NCBI GenBank assembly: GCA_964645285.1
Contig: CAZYDR010000055.1
Location: 1-24,211, forward strand
Source: JAYZAP01 sp964645285
GTDB taxonomy: Bacteria > Pseudomonadota > Alphaproteobacteria > JAAXGF01
Direction: 5' to 3'
Length of the DNA stretch: 24,211 nt
Within the stretch, counting starts at the first letter, position 1, and each line of letters begins with the position of its first letter. This document shows, one piece after another, positions 14,523 to 21,760 of the stretch. Under the pieces are notes generated by a model. That model worked only from the letters and a program-made list of their open reading frames with translations. It searched no databases and had not been told where the DNA came from. The position numbers were made by a program, and so were the translations under genes.

Positions 14523-16103
14523 ATGACCAACCCTGAGTCCCAGCCCATCGCCCGGGCCCTGCTTTCAGTTTCAGACAAGACCGGCCTGATCGAATTCGGT
14601 CAGTTTCTCAGCCGCCAAGGGGTTGAAACCCTGTCCACCGGCGGCACCGCCAAGGCGTTGCGCGACGCCGGCGTGACGGTGATCGACGTTTCCGACTACA
14701 CCGGCTTTCCCGAGATGATGGACGGCCGGGTCAAAACGCTTCATCCCAAGGTCCATGGCGGCATCCTGAGCCTGCGCGACGCCCACAAGGCGGTCATGGA
14801 TGAGCATGGCATTGGCCCCATCGATCTGGTGGTGGTCAATCTCTATCCCTTCGAGGATACGGTGGCGCGGGGCGCCGAATTCGACGAGTGCATCGAGAAC
14901 ATCGACATCGGCGGCCCGGCCATGATCCGCTCGGCGGCCAAGAACCATACCTATGTCACAGTGGTCGTGGAGGCCGCCCAGTACGCCGAGGTCATGGCGG
15001 AGATGGCCGACAACAACGGCGCCACCAGCGACGACCTGCGCCGCCGCCTAGCCCATGCCGCCTATGCCCGCACCGCGTCCTACGACGCGGCGATTTCCGG
15101 CTGGTTCGCCGCCCAGGCCGGCGACACCCTGCCCCAGCGCCTGATCATGGCCGGCGAGCGCCGCGAAGTCCTGCGCTACGGCGAGAACCCCCACCAGCAA
15201 GCCGCGATCTACGTGGGCGGACCGGCGCGGGCCGGGGTGGCCAGCGCCGAACAGATCCAGGGCAAGGCGCTCAGCTTCAACAACTTGGGCGACACCGACG
15301 CCGCCTTCGAACTGGTGGCCGAATTTGATGAGCCGGCGGTGGCCATCATCAAGCACGCCAACCCGGCCGGTGTGGCCGTGGCCGGCGATCCGGTCGAGGC
15401 TTACAAGAAGGCCCTGGCCTGCGATCCGGTCAGCGCCTTCGGCGGCATTATCGCCCTGAACCGCACTTTTGACGGGCCGACCGCCGAACTGGTCGCCGAG
15501 TTGTTTGCCGAAGTGGTCATCGCGCCTGACATTGATGATGACGCCAGGGCCGCCCTGGCGGCCAAGAAGAACCTGCGCCTGCTAGTCACCGGCGCCATGC
15601 CCGACCCGGGGGCGGCGGGCTTGACCATCCGCACTCTGGCCGGCGGCTATCTAGTCCAGGGCCGCGACGCCGGGCATGTCACCGCCGATGACCTCAAGGT
15701 GGTCACCGAGCGCGCGCCCAGCGAGGCCGAGCTGCGCGACCTGCTGTTCGCCTTCACCGTGTGCAAGCACGTCAAATCCAACGCTATCGTCTACGTCAAG
15801 GACCGCGCCACCGTCGGGGTCGGCGCCGGCCAGATGAGCCGGATTGATTCATCGCGCATCGCCGCCTGGAAGTCGGCCGAAATGGCCACCGTCGCCGGCG
15901 AAGCCCAAAGCCGAGCGATCGACTCGGTGGTCGGCTCCGACGCCTTCTTCCCGTTCCCCGACGGCCTGCTCGCCGCCGCCGAAGCCGGCGCCACGGCGGT
16001 CATCCAACCGGGCGGTTCCATGCGCGACGACGAGATCATCGCCGCCGCCAACGAGGCGGGTCTGGCCATGGTGTTGACCGGGATGCGGCATTTCAGGCAT
16101 TGA
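14523..16103 (+). CDS. purH: Bifunctional AICAR transformylase / IMP cyclohydrolase
   Basis: Catalyses the last two steps of de novo IMP synthesis. The 526 residues match the family (E. coli 529). The N-terminal MGS-like cyclohydrolase domain has ALLSVSDKTGLIEFGQFL, STGGTAKALRDAGV, MMDGRVKTLHPKVHGGIL and NLYPFEDTV. The C-terminal transformylase domain has RYGENPHQQAAIY, IIKHANPAGVAVA (the Lys-His pair used in catalysis), ACDPVSAFGGIIALN and KSNAIVYVKD, ending in the conserved TGMRHFRH. It is 31 bp after the dehydratase stop, so it may be read through from the polysaccharide genes. In related genomes I recall purH following the heparinase-family gene directly. Confidence 0.97.
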   Translation: MTNPESQPIARALLSVSDKTGLIEFGQFLSRQGVETLSTGGTAKALRDAGVTVIDVSDYTGFPEMMDGRVKTLHPKVHGGILSLRDAHKAVMDEHGIGPIDLVVVNLYPFEDTVARGAEFDECIENIDIGGPAMIRSAAKNHTYVTVVVEAAQYAEVMAEMADNNGATSDDLRRRLAHAAYARTASYDAAISGWFAAQAGDTLPQRLIMAGERREVLRYGENPHQQAAIYVGGPARAGVASAEQIQGKALSFNNLGDTDAAFELVAEFDEPAVAIIKHANPAGVAVAGDPVEAYKKALACDPVSAFGGIIALNRTFDGPTAELVAELFAEVVIAPDIDDDARAALAAKKNLRLLVTGAMPDPGAAGLTIRTLAGGYLVQGRDAGHVTADDLKVVTERAPSEAELRDLLFAFTVCKHVKSNAIVYVKDRATVGVGAGQMSRIDSSRIAAWKSAEMATVAGEAQSRAIDSVVGSDAFFPFPDGLLAAAEAGATAVIQPGGSMRDDEIIAAANEAGLAMVLTGMRHFRH

Positions 16104-16134
16104 CGCGCCGGGCGCCTCTCACCACTGTTCTTCC

Positions 16135-17046
16135 ATGGAGTTCTTGAAACGCCTTTTCCGGTCGGTGCCGCCGGTGGCAACGGGGCCCACGAGAAGCGGG
16201 CCGGCCAAGCTGCTCAGGCCCGAGCAGGTTGCGCGCTACGACGACGACGGCTTCGTCTTTCCCATCGACGTCCTGACGCCCGACGAGGCGGCCGACTACC
16301 GGGCCCGGCTGGAGTCGTTGGAAGCGGGCCACGGCAAAATGCAGTTCACCATGAAGCCGTACCTGACCGTGACCCTGGCCGACGAGCTGGCCCATGCGCC
16401 TCGGCTGCTCGACGCGGTCGAGGACCTTATCGGTCCCAACCTGTTGCTGTGGGACGGCGCTTTCATCAACAAGGAGCCCCAGGCCGAGAATTTCGTCAGC
16501 TGGCACCAGGACCTGACCTACTGGGGGGTCGGCCCGGCCGAGCAGATCATCTCCGTGTGGCTGGCGCTGTCGCCGGTGGTGCCTGAGAACGGCTGCATGA
16601 AGGTGGTTTCCGGTAGCCACCACGACGGCATCCTGCCCCATGCGGACCACTTCCACGACGACAATGTGCTGAGCCGGGGCCAGGAACTGGCCGATGGGTT
16701 CGACAAGGACGCGGCGGTCGATGTGGTGCTCAAGCCGGGCCAGATGTCACTCCACCATGGCCATGTGATCCACGGCTCCAACCCCAATCACTCGGACCAG
16801 CGCCGTATCGGCCTCAACCTCCAGTTCATCGCCCCCAGCGTGCGCCAGAGCAAAATGAAAAACGACAGCGCCATGCTCATGCGCGGCCACGATCCCTTTG
16901 GGTATTTTGCCCCCGAGCCACGGCCGATCATCGATTTCGCCATGGAGAGCGTGGCCTTCGCCAACGACATCGGCACCCGGCGCCAAGAGATGCTGTTCCG
17001 TGGCGTCAGCGACGACAAACAGACGCGCTACGGCGCGGCTGTTTGA
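16135..17046 (+). CDS. Phytanoyl-CoA dioxygenase-family Fe(II)/2-oxoglutarate oxygenase
   Basis: Non-haem iron oxygenase of 303 residues (PhyH family). The double-stranded beta-helix iron ligands are visible: SWHQDLTYWG gives His124 and Asp126, and GHVIHGSNPNHSDQRRIGLN gives the distal His213 with Arg223 or Arg224 for 2-oxoglutarate. Asp126 is kept, so it should hydroxylate rather than halogenate (the halogenating members replace this acid). Substrate is unknown; bacterial members act on lipids, small alkaloids, phosphonates or secondary metabolites. It starts 31 bp after purH on the same strand and converges on alanine dehydrogenase, with repeat copy C between them. Confidence 0.87.
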   Translation: MEFLKRLFRSVPPVATGPTRSGPAKLLRPEQVARYDDDGFVFPIDVLTPDEAADYRARLESLEAGHGKMQFTMKPYLTVTLADELAHAPRLLDAVEDLIGPNLLLWDGAFINKEPQAENFVSWHQDLTYWGVGPAEQIISVWLALSPVVPENGCMKVVSGSHHDGILPHADHFHDDNVLSRGQELADGFDKDAAVDVVLKPGQMSLHHGHVIHGSNPNHSDQRRIGLNLQFIAPSVRQSKMKNDSAMLMRGHDPFGYFAPEPRPIIDFAMESVAFANDIGTRRQEMLFRGVSDDKQTRYGAAV

Positions 17047-17061
17047 CGGCGCTGGTTTTTG

Positions 17062-17256
17062 GTTTGGCCCTCAATTACCGGGCGCGGACATCCGTCCGCT
17101 TGGCTCCCGCCGGTCGGAGGCTGAAAGAAAACAAGTACGAAGAATACCAGCGGTCATTTTTTGACCGCTGGCAAGCGCGAATGCGCGTCGCCGACCGTTC
17201 GGCAGGAGCCTGCGTGACGATTGAACGCAGGCCACCTTTGCACAGCAAAGGTGGCC
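17062..17256 (-). repeat. Structured intergenic repeat, copy C (full length)
   Basis: Fills the gap between the convergent PhyH-family and ald genes, reading from the ald side. Hairpin 1 is a perfect 12-bp stem (17230-17241 with 17245-17256). Then come GCGTTCAA and CACGCAG, the 19-mer shared with copy D (17185-17203), CGCGCTTGCC (17170-17179), and hairpin 2, a perfect 10-bp stem with a 5-T loop (17147-17156 with 17162-17171). CTTTCAGCC, GGGAGCCAAGCGGACG (17093-17108, identical in copy A), a 6-bp hairpin (17084-17089 with 17094-17099) and the terminal block ending GGTAATTGAGGGCCAAAC follow. A long-range pairing (17102-17117 with 17191-17210, four extra bases bulged and one mismatch) encloses hairpin 2, so the whole element can fold as a branched structure. 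Confidence 0.87.
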
Positions 17257-17262
17257 ACAAAA

Positions 17263-17296
17263 AAACGGCCGCGCTACCCCAGTAGCGCGGCCGTTT
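17263..17296 (-). terminator. Rho-independent terminator of ald, overlapping its stop codon
   Basis: A perfect 15-bp GC-rich stem (17263-17277 with 17282-17296, 4-nt loop) is followed on the minus strand by seven T residues (17265-17259, the first T's shared with the stem). The ald stop codon (17274-17276) and its last seven codons form part of the stem. Hairpin 1 of repeat copy C begins only a few bases further on. Confidence 0.9.
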
Positions 17297-18389
17297 CGTA
17301 GTAGTCGTAGCCGAGGTCTTTGGCGACTGCTTCGTAGGTGATCTTGCCCTCGTGCACGTTGAGGCCGGCCAACAGGTGCGGATCGTCGAGCGAGGCCTGC
17401 TTGTAGCCCTTGTCGGCAAGCGCCACGGTAAACGGCAGGGTGGCGTTGTTGAGGGCAAAGGTCGAGGTCCGGGCCACGGCGCCGGGCATGTTGGCGACGC
17501 AGTAGTGGACGATGTCGTCGACCACATAGGTCGGGTCATCGTGGGTCGTCGCCTTGCTGGTTTCCGTGCAGCCGCCCTGATCGATAGCCACGTCGACGAT
17601 GACCGCGCCGCGCTGCATGTCGCCGAGCATGGCCCGGGTCACCAGCTTGGGCGCCTCGGCGCCGGCCACCAGCACGCCGCCGACCACCACGTCGGCATCC
17701 CGTATCAGGCTGTGAATGGCCTCGACCGTGGAGTAGACCGTGTCGAGGCGATCGCCATAGAGGGCGTCGAGCTCCTGCAACCGTCGGACCGAGCGATCGA
17801 CCACGGTGACATTGGCCTCAAGACCCATGGCCATACGCGCCGCGTTGGTTCCGACCACGCCGCCGCCGATAACCACAACCTTGCCCGGCAGCACGCCGGG
17901 CACGCCGCCCAGCAAGGTGCCGCGGCCGCCCTGGTTAAGCTCGAGACAATGGGCGCCGGCCTGGATCGACATACGTCCGGCGACTTCGCTCATGGGCGCC
18001 AACAGGGGCAGACCGCCGTTGCTGTCGGTGACCGTCTCGTAGGCGATGGCGATGCAACCCGACTCGATCAGGCCCTTGGTCTGCTCGGGATCGGGCGCAA
18101 GGTGAAGGTAGGTAAACAGCACCTGGCCTTCGCGCAGCATCTTGCACTCGCCCGCCTGAGGCTCCTTGACCTTGACCACCATATCGGCCCGGGCGAAGAC
18201 GTCCTCGGCGCCGCCGACAATCTCGGCGCCGGCCGCCTCATAGAGGGCGTCGTCGAGGCCGATGGCGTGGCCCGCGTTGGTCTGAACGATGGCTTGGTGA
18301 CCGTGGTGAATAAGCTCACGTACGGCAGTCGGCGTCATGCCGACGCGATACTCGTGGGTCTTAATTTCCTTGGGAATTCCGATAAGCAT
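17274..18389 (-). CDS. ald: Alanine dehydrogenase
   Basis: NAD-dependent, reversible oxidative deamination of L-alanine to pyruvate and ammonia. The 371 residues match the family exactly. The N-terminus MLIGIPKEIKTHEYRVGMTP carries Arg15. Lys75 (VKVKEPQ), His96 (TYLHLAPD) and Asp270 (VIVDVAIDQGG) all fall at the positions of the known catalytic and substrate-binding residues. The Rossmann motif VVVIGGGVVGTNAARMA (~171-187) and Asp198 bind NAD. The gene is monocistronic in appearance: a strong terminator overlaps its 3' end, and a 149-bp gap with an inverted repeat lies upstream. Confidence 0.97.
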   Translation of the reverse strand: MLIGIPKEIKTHEYRVGMTPTAVRELIHHGHQAIVQTNAGHAIGLDDALYEAAGAEIVGGAEDVFARADMVVKVKEPQAGECKMLREGQVLFTYLHLAPDPEQTKGLIESGCIAIAYETVTDSNGGLPLLAPMSEVAGRMSIQAGAHCLELNQGGRGTLLGGVPGVLPGKVVVIGGGVVGTNAARMAMGLEANVTVVDRSVRRLQELDALYGDRLDTVYSTVEAIHSLIRDADVVVGGVLVAGAEAPKLVTRAMLGDMQRGAVIVDVAIDQGGCTETSKATTHDDPTYVVDDIVHYCVANMPGAVARTSTFALNNATLPFTVALADKGYKQASLDDPHLLAGLNVHEGKITYEAVAKDLGYDYYETAALLG

Positions 18390-18404
18390 GGTGGTGTCCG
18401 CTCA

Positions 18405-18438
18405 ATGATAAAATTCTTGGCGTCCGGACTCTCCGGAC
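18405..18438 (-). promoter_or_regulatory. Possible ald promoter with overlapping inverted repeat
   Basis: On the minus strand TATCAT (18405-18410) could be a -10 element, 15 bp before the ald ATG. Just upstream is a perfect 7-bp inverted repeat, GTCCGGA/TCCGGAC (18422-18428 with 18432-18438, 3-nt spacer), at about the -35 position, where a good -35 hexamer is missing. The repeat could be an operator for an activator or repressor, or a weak terminator for the upstream flavin reductase gene. The rest of 18390-18538 shows nothing else I can support. Confidence 0.35.
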
Positions 18439-18538
18439 CCGGTAGCGCGACTCGCGCAAGATGCGTCAGGCAACCGTGCCGGTCAACCGGATTCCCTGCA
18501 CTTAACCATGTTATTTCTCGGGCGGTTTATCGGCCTCG

Positions 18539-19156
18539 CTACATCCCCGGACGGAGCATGGTGAAGACGTTGTCGACCACCGTGTAATCCATGTAGCCGA
18601 GGCGGGCCACGGGGCGGAATTTTTTCATATCGACAAAGCCGTCGGTGATGATGCTGTCGTCGATATGAATGCCGACCACCGTGCCCAAAATCATGGCGTT
18701 TCGCTTGCCCGGCACATCCGACGGCAGCTCGACAGCCTGGAGGAATTCACATTCGAGGTGGACCGGCGCATTCTTGACCCGGGGCGGCTTGACCGCTTGC
18801 GAGGGTTCCATGGTGAGGCCGGCGAGGACGAACTCGTCAACCTCGGGGGGCACCTCGGCGGAGGTTTCGTTCATTTCCCGGTGCTGGGCCTCATCGACGA
18901 TATTGACCACGAACTCGTCGGTGTCCTCGGCGTTCTTCCAGGAGTCCTTCTTGCCGTCGGCCAGCGTCCCGCCGCCGCAACCGAACATCACCACCGCCGG
19001 ATCCGTCGAGACGCCGTTGAAGAAGCTGTACGGCCCCAGGTTGAATACGCCATCGGCGCTGACCGTGGAAATCCAGCCGATGGGCCGGGGCACCACCAGG
19101 CTCTTGAACGGGTCGCGTGGCAGGCCGTGGGGATCGTTGCGGGGGTCGTAGAACAT
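18539..19156 (-). CDS. Flavin reductase-like FMN-binding split-barrel protein
   Basis: Protein of 205 residues (DIM6/NTAB, flavin reductase-like domain). The FMN-binding region is clear: LVVPRPIGWISTVSADGVFN, LGPYSFFNGVSTDPAVVMFG, then DTDEFVVNIVDEA and CEFLQAVELPSD. Members either reduce free flavin for a partner oxygenase or bind FMN without a known partner; this subgroup (beginning MFYDPRNDPHGLP) has no assigned role that I know. AAGG lies 9 bp before the ATG. It follows the two GST genes by 20 bp and is likely co-transcribed with them. Confidence 0.88.
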   Translation of the reverse strand: MFYDPRNDPHGLPRDPFKSLVVPRPIGWISTVSADGVFNLGPYSFFNGVSTDPAVVMFGCGGGTLADGKKDSWKNAEDTDEFVVNIVDEAQHREMNETSAEVPPEVDEFVLAGLTMEPSQAVKPPRVKNAPVHLECEFLQAVELPSDVPGKRNAMILGTVVGIHIDDSIITDGFVDMKKFRPVARLGYMDYTVVDNVFTMLRPGM

Positions 19157-19176
19157 GATGGAATACCTTGTGAATG

Positions 19177-19896
19177 TCAGGCGGCGCGTATATAGCGTGC
19201 GGCGGTGCCGTCGGCGCTGCCATCGGCGTAACGCTTGTAGGCTTCAACGTGGTAGTCGGCGGAATGACTGGTGGCCTGAACCGACGGCCGTACGACCATG
19301 GCCGCCAGCCACGCCCGCAGCCGCTCAAAGCGCGCCGGCATGTCGATACCGCGATATTCGATGAGCACGCCGAAGCGCTCCAGGTGCGGATAGAAACTGA
19401 GGTCGGCCAGGGAAATTTCGGAGCCGAGAAAATACGGCCCCGCGTTGCCATCCGCGTAGCCCAGCTTGCCCAGGGCCTCGTCCTCGATAACGCCGAGCAT
19501 GTCGGTGATTGACTGGACCAACACGGCTCGTCTCTCGCGGTCCTGCTCGAGCAGCACGCGATAGAACGCCACCGTGAACTTGACGTTGTCGTAGTCGATC
19601 CAGATGCGCGCCATGGCCCGCTGGCCGGGATCGGCGGGCATCCGCGCGGGCTCGGGGTACACATCTTCGAGATACTGATTGATGATCGCCGGCTCGTAGA
19701 TCACGTTGCCGCCGCGTTGCAGCACCGGCACCTTGCTGTAGGGCGAGATCGCCTCGAACCAGGCCGGCTTGTCGCGCAGATTGATCTCGCTGTGCTTGAA
19801 GTCCAGCCCCTTCTCAAGCAACGCCAGATGGCTGCGCTGGGCGAAGGGGCAGACCGTCGCGGTGATGAAGTGAAGATCGGACACCGGCTCTGGCAC
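19177..19896 (-). CDS. Glutathione S-transferase family protein, Cys-type (paralogue 1)
   Basis: Thioredoxin-fold N-terminal domain plus all-helical C-terminal domain, 239 residues. The active-site motif TVCPFAQRSHLAL (Cys16) is of the omega/glutaredoxin-like CPxAQR type, which usually does glutathione-dependent reduction or deglutathionylation rather than conjugation. SKVPVL and the YEPAIINQYLED segment are the glutathione-binding cis-Pro and Glu/Ser-equivalent regions. The frame starts with GTG (MPEPVSDLHF); a second GTG four codons later would align exactly with the neighbour's MADLHF start, so the true start is uncertain. It lies 9 bp after the stop of its closely similar neighbour, a tandem duplication. 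Confidence 0.87.
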   Translation of the reverse strand: MPEPVSDLHFITATVCPFAQRSHLALLEKGLDFKHSEINLRDKPAWFEAISPYSKVPVLQRGGNVIYEPAIINQYLEDVYPEPARMPADPGQRAMARIWIDYDNVKFTVAFYRVLLEQDRERRAVLVQSITDMLGVIEDEALGKLGYADGNAGPYFLGSEISLADLSFYPHLERFGVLIEYRGIDMPARFERLRAWLAAMVVRPSVQATSHSADYHVEAYKRYADGSADGTAARYIRAA

Positions 19897-19905
19897 GGGC
19901 TTGCG

Positions 19906-20568
19906 CTACTCCGCCGCCGCCTGGGCGTAACGGCTCATGGAATTAATGTAGTAGTCGGCCTGATGCATGGTCGACTGCACGCTGTCGCGGGCTTCCATGG
20001 CTTCGGCCCAGGCCTTGAGCCGGGTACAGCGCTCGGGAATGCCGACACCGCGATAATGGGTCAACGCCGGCAGACGCTCAAAGAACGGCCAGAACGCCAT
20101 ATCGACCAGGGAGACGTTGGTCCCCAGCCAATAGGGGGCGCTCCCCAGGGCCTTGGGTCCGTTATCTTCCATGTATTCCATGCAGGCGGTCAGCTTGGCC
20201 GCCAGTTCGGCCTGGGCGTCGGGCTCGCGCGCCGACAATAGGTCGTAGAACGCATCGATGAAGCGGGTGTTCGAGTAGTCGATCCAGATACGCGCCTGGG
20301 CTCGCTTGAACGGGTCGCTGGGCATCAGGGACGGCCCGTCAAAATTCTCATCGACGAATTCATTGATGATCACCGACTCGTAGATCACCTGGTCGCCGCA
20401 TTTAAGCACCGGCACCTTGCTGTAGGGCGAGACTTCTTCGAACCACGCGGGCTTGTTCTTGAGATCGACCTCGGTGTGCTTGTAGTCGAGGCCCTTCTCG
20501 CGGAGCGCCAGATGGGTGCGCTGGGCATAGGGGCAAACTTCAGCGGTAATGAAGTGCAGATCGGCCAT
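19906..20568 (-). CDS. Glutathione S-transferase family protein, Cys-type (paralogue 2)
   Basis: First gene of the leftward GST-GST-flavin reductase run, 220 residues. The N-terminus MADLHFITAEVCPYAQRTHL holds the catalytic Cys12 in a CPYAQR motif, followed by SPYSKVPVLKCG and YESVIINEFVDE, and by a helical C-terminal domain (ARIWIDYSNTRFIDAFYDLL). By eye more than half of the first ~100 residues are identical to paralogue 1, with weaker similarity after that. AGAGGA lies 7 bp before the ATG. The omega-like Cys motif suggests a thiol transferase or dehalogenase/reductive role; substrate unknown. Confidence 0.9.
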   Translation of the reverse strand: MADLHFITAEVCPYAQRTHLALREKGLDYKHTEVDLKNKPAWFEEVSPYSKVPVLKCGDQVIYESVIINEFVDENFDGPSLMPSDPFKRAQARIWIDYSNTRFIDAFYDLLSAREPDAQAELAAKLTACMEYMEDNGPKALGSAPYWLGTNVSLVDMAFWPFFERLPALTHYRGVGIPERCTRLKAWAEAMEARDSVQSTMHQADYYINSMSRYAQAAAE

Positions 20569-20622
20569 GGGACTATCCTCTCGTTCTTGTCATCTGTCTG
20601 AACCTATACCACTCCAGGCCCA

Positions 20623-21615
20623 TCAACCAAAGGCTTCGGCCTTCAACTTTGCGAGATCGGCTTCGGGCCGGGCGCCCATGTGGCTGATGGCTTCGGCGGC
20701 GGCGATGCCGGCAAGGCGGGCGCAATCGTCGAGCGACCAACCCTGGGTGAAGCCGTGGAGAAAGCCGGCGGCGTAGAGGTCGCCGGCGCCGGTGGTGTCG
20801 ATTACCTGATCAACCGGCGCCGCCGCCACATGATGGACCTGATCGCCGCTTACCACCACGGAACCCTTCTCGCTACGGGTCAGGGCGGCGACCTCGCAAT
20901 GGCCGCGCACCCGATCGAGCGCCACCGCGAAGCTGTCGACCTGATAGAGCGACATGATCTCGTCCTCGTTGGCGAACAGGATGTCGATGTAATCAGCCAC
21001 CAGCTCGGCGAACTCGTCGCGGTAGCGGTCGACGCAGAACGGGTCCGACAGGCTGAGCGCCACCCGGCGCCCGGCGTCGTGGGCGATGCGGTGGGCCTTG
21101 CGAAAGGCTTCCTTGGCCTCGGCCGGGTCCCACAGATAGCCTTCCATATAGGTCACCTGGGCGGATTCGATGAGCGCCGGATCGACGTCGTCGGGGCCGA
21201 GTTCGACGCAGGCGCCAAGAAACGTGTTCATGGTGCGCTGGGCGTCGGGGGTAACCAGGATGAGGCAGCGCGCCGTGGATATTCCGTCGGCCGCCAGCGG
21301 GGTCTCGAAGCTGACGCCGCTGGCCCGGATGTCATGGGCGAAGACGGCGCCGAGCTGGTCGTCGCGGACCTTGCCGATAAAGGCGCCGCGGCCGCCCAGG
21401 GCGGCGAGGCCGGCGATGGTGTTGGCCGCCGAGCCGCCGGAAATCTCGATGCCAGACCCCATCTGGCCGTACAGCGCCTCGGCCCGGGTCTCATCAATCA
21501 GGGCCATGGCCCCCTTTGTCAGGCCCTGTTGGTCGATGAAGGCGTCGTCGGCGTGGGCCAGGACATCGACGATGGCGTTGCCAATTCCCACCACGTCAAG
21601 GGTTGCGTCGGCCAT
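20623..21615 (-). CDS. PfkB-family carbohydrate kinase, probable adenosine kinase
   Basis: Ribokinase-fold enzyme of 330 residues. The N-terminus DVVGIGNAIVDVLAHADD and GGSAANTIAGLAALGGRGAF (substrate-side glycine motif) and the late DTTGAGDLYAAGFLHGF (anion hole and catalytic Asp) are intact. The family-wide look (NAIVDVLA, GSGIEISGGSAANT) fits the alphaproteobacterial adenosine kinase subgroup, which salvages adenosine to AMP; other sugar or nucleoside substrates are possible. The ATG at 21615 is chosen because AGGA lies 8 bp upstream; the longer open frame runs through the promoter region. It is divergent from the EI24-like gene. Confidence 0.88.
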   Translation of the reverse strand: MADATLDVVGIGNAIVDVLAHADDAFIDQQGLTKGAMALIDETRAEALYGQMGSGIEISGGSAANTIAGLAALGGRGAFIGKVRDDQLGAVFAHDIRASGVSFETPLAADGISTARCLILVTPDAQRTMNTFLGACVELGPDDVDPALIESAQVTYMEGYLWDPAEAKEAFRKAHRIAHDAGRRVALSLSDPFCVDRYRDEFAELVADYIDILFANEDEIMSLYQVDSFAVALDRVRGHCEVAALTRSEKGSVVVSGDQVHHVAAAPVDQVIDTTGAGDLYAAGFLHGFTQGWSLDDCARLAGIAAAEAISHMGARPEADLAKLKAEAFG

Positions 21616-21658
21616 GGATATTATCCTCATCTTTTTGGGAGTTGGTGTGCGGGCGGTG

Positions 21659-21686
21659 AGTATACCCGCTGGACCAAGCCATACAA
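21659..21686 (-). promoter_or_regulatory. Candidate sigma70-type promoter for the PfkB kinase gene
   Basis: On the minus strand TTGTAT (21681-21686) and TATACT (21659-21664) are separated by 16 bp, with the -10 element 43 bp before the kinase ATG. The hexamers are close to consensus; use is not shown. Confidence 0.4.
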
Positions 21687-21704
21687 TGCCTGCCACGAGC
21701 CGGG

Positions 21705-21733
21705 TTGCCGCCAGGCGGCGCAATGATTACATA
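21705..21733 (+). promoter_or_regulatory. Candidate sigma70-type promoter for the EI24-like gene
   Basis: TTGCCG (21705-21710) and TACATA (21728-21733) are separated by 17 bp, and lie about 27 bp before the GTG start. Weaker than the divergent candidate on the other strand. Confidence 0.3.
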
Positions 21734-21760
21734 AGGCGCTTGTCTGCCAACGAGGTGCCT

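Noticed and set aside
21170..21760. Longer N-terminus for the EI24-like membrane protein
   Set aside because: The extra residues are antisense to the PfkB kinase gene and its promoter; GTG at 21761 has GAGG at the right distance.
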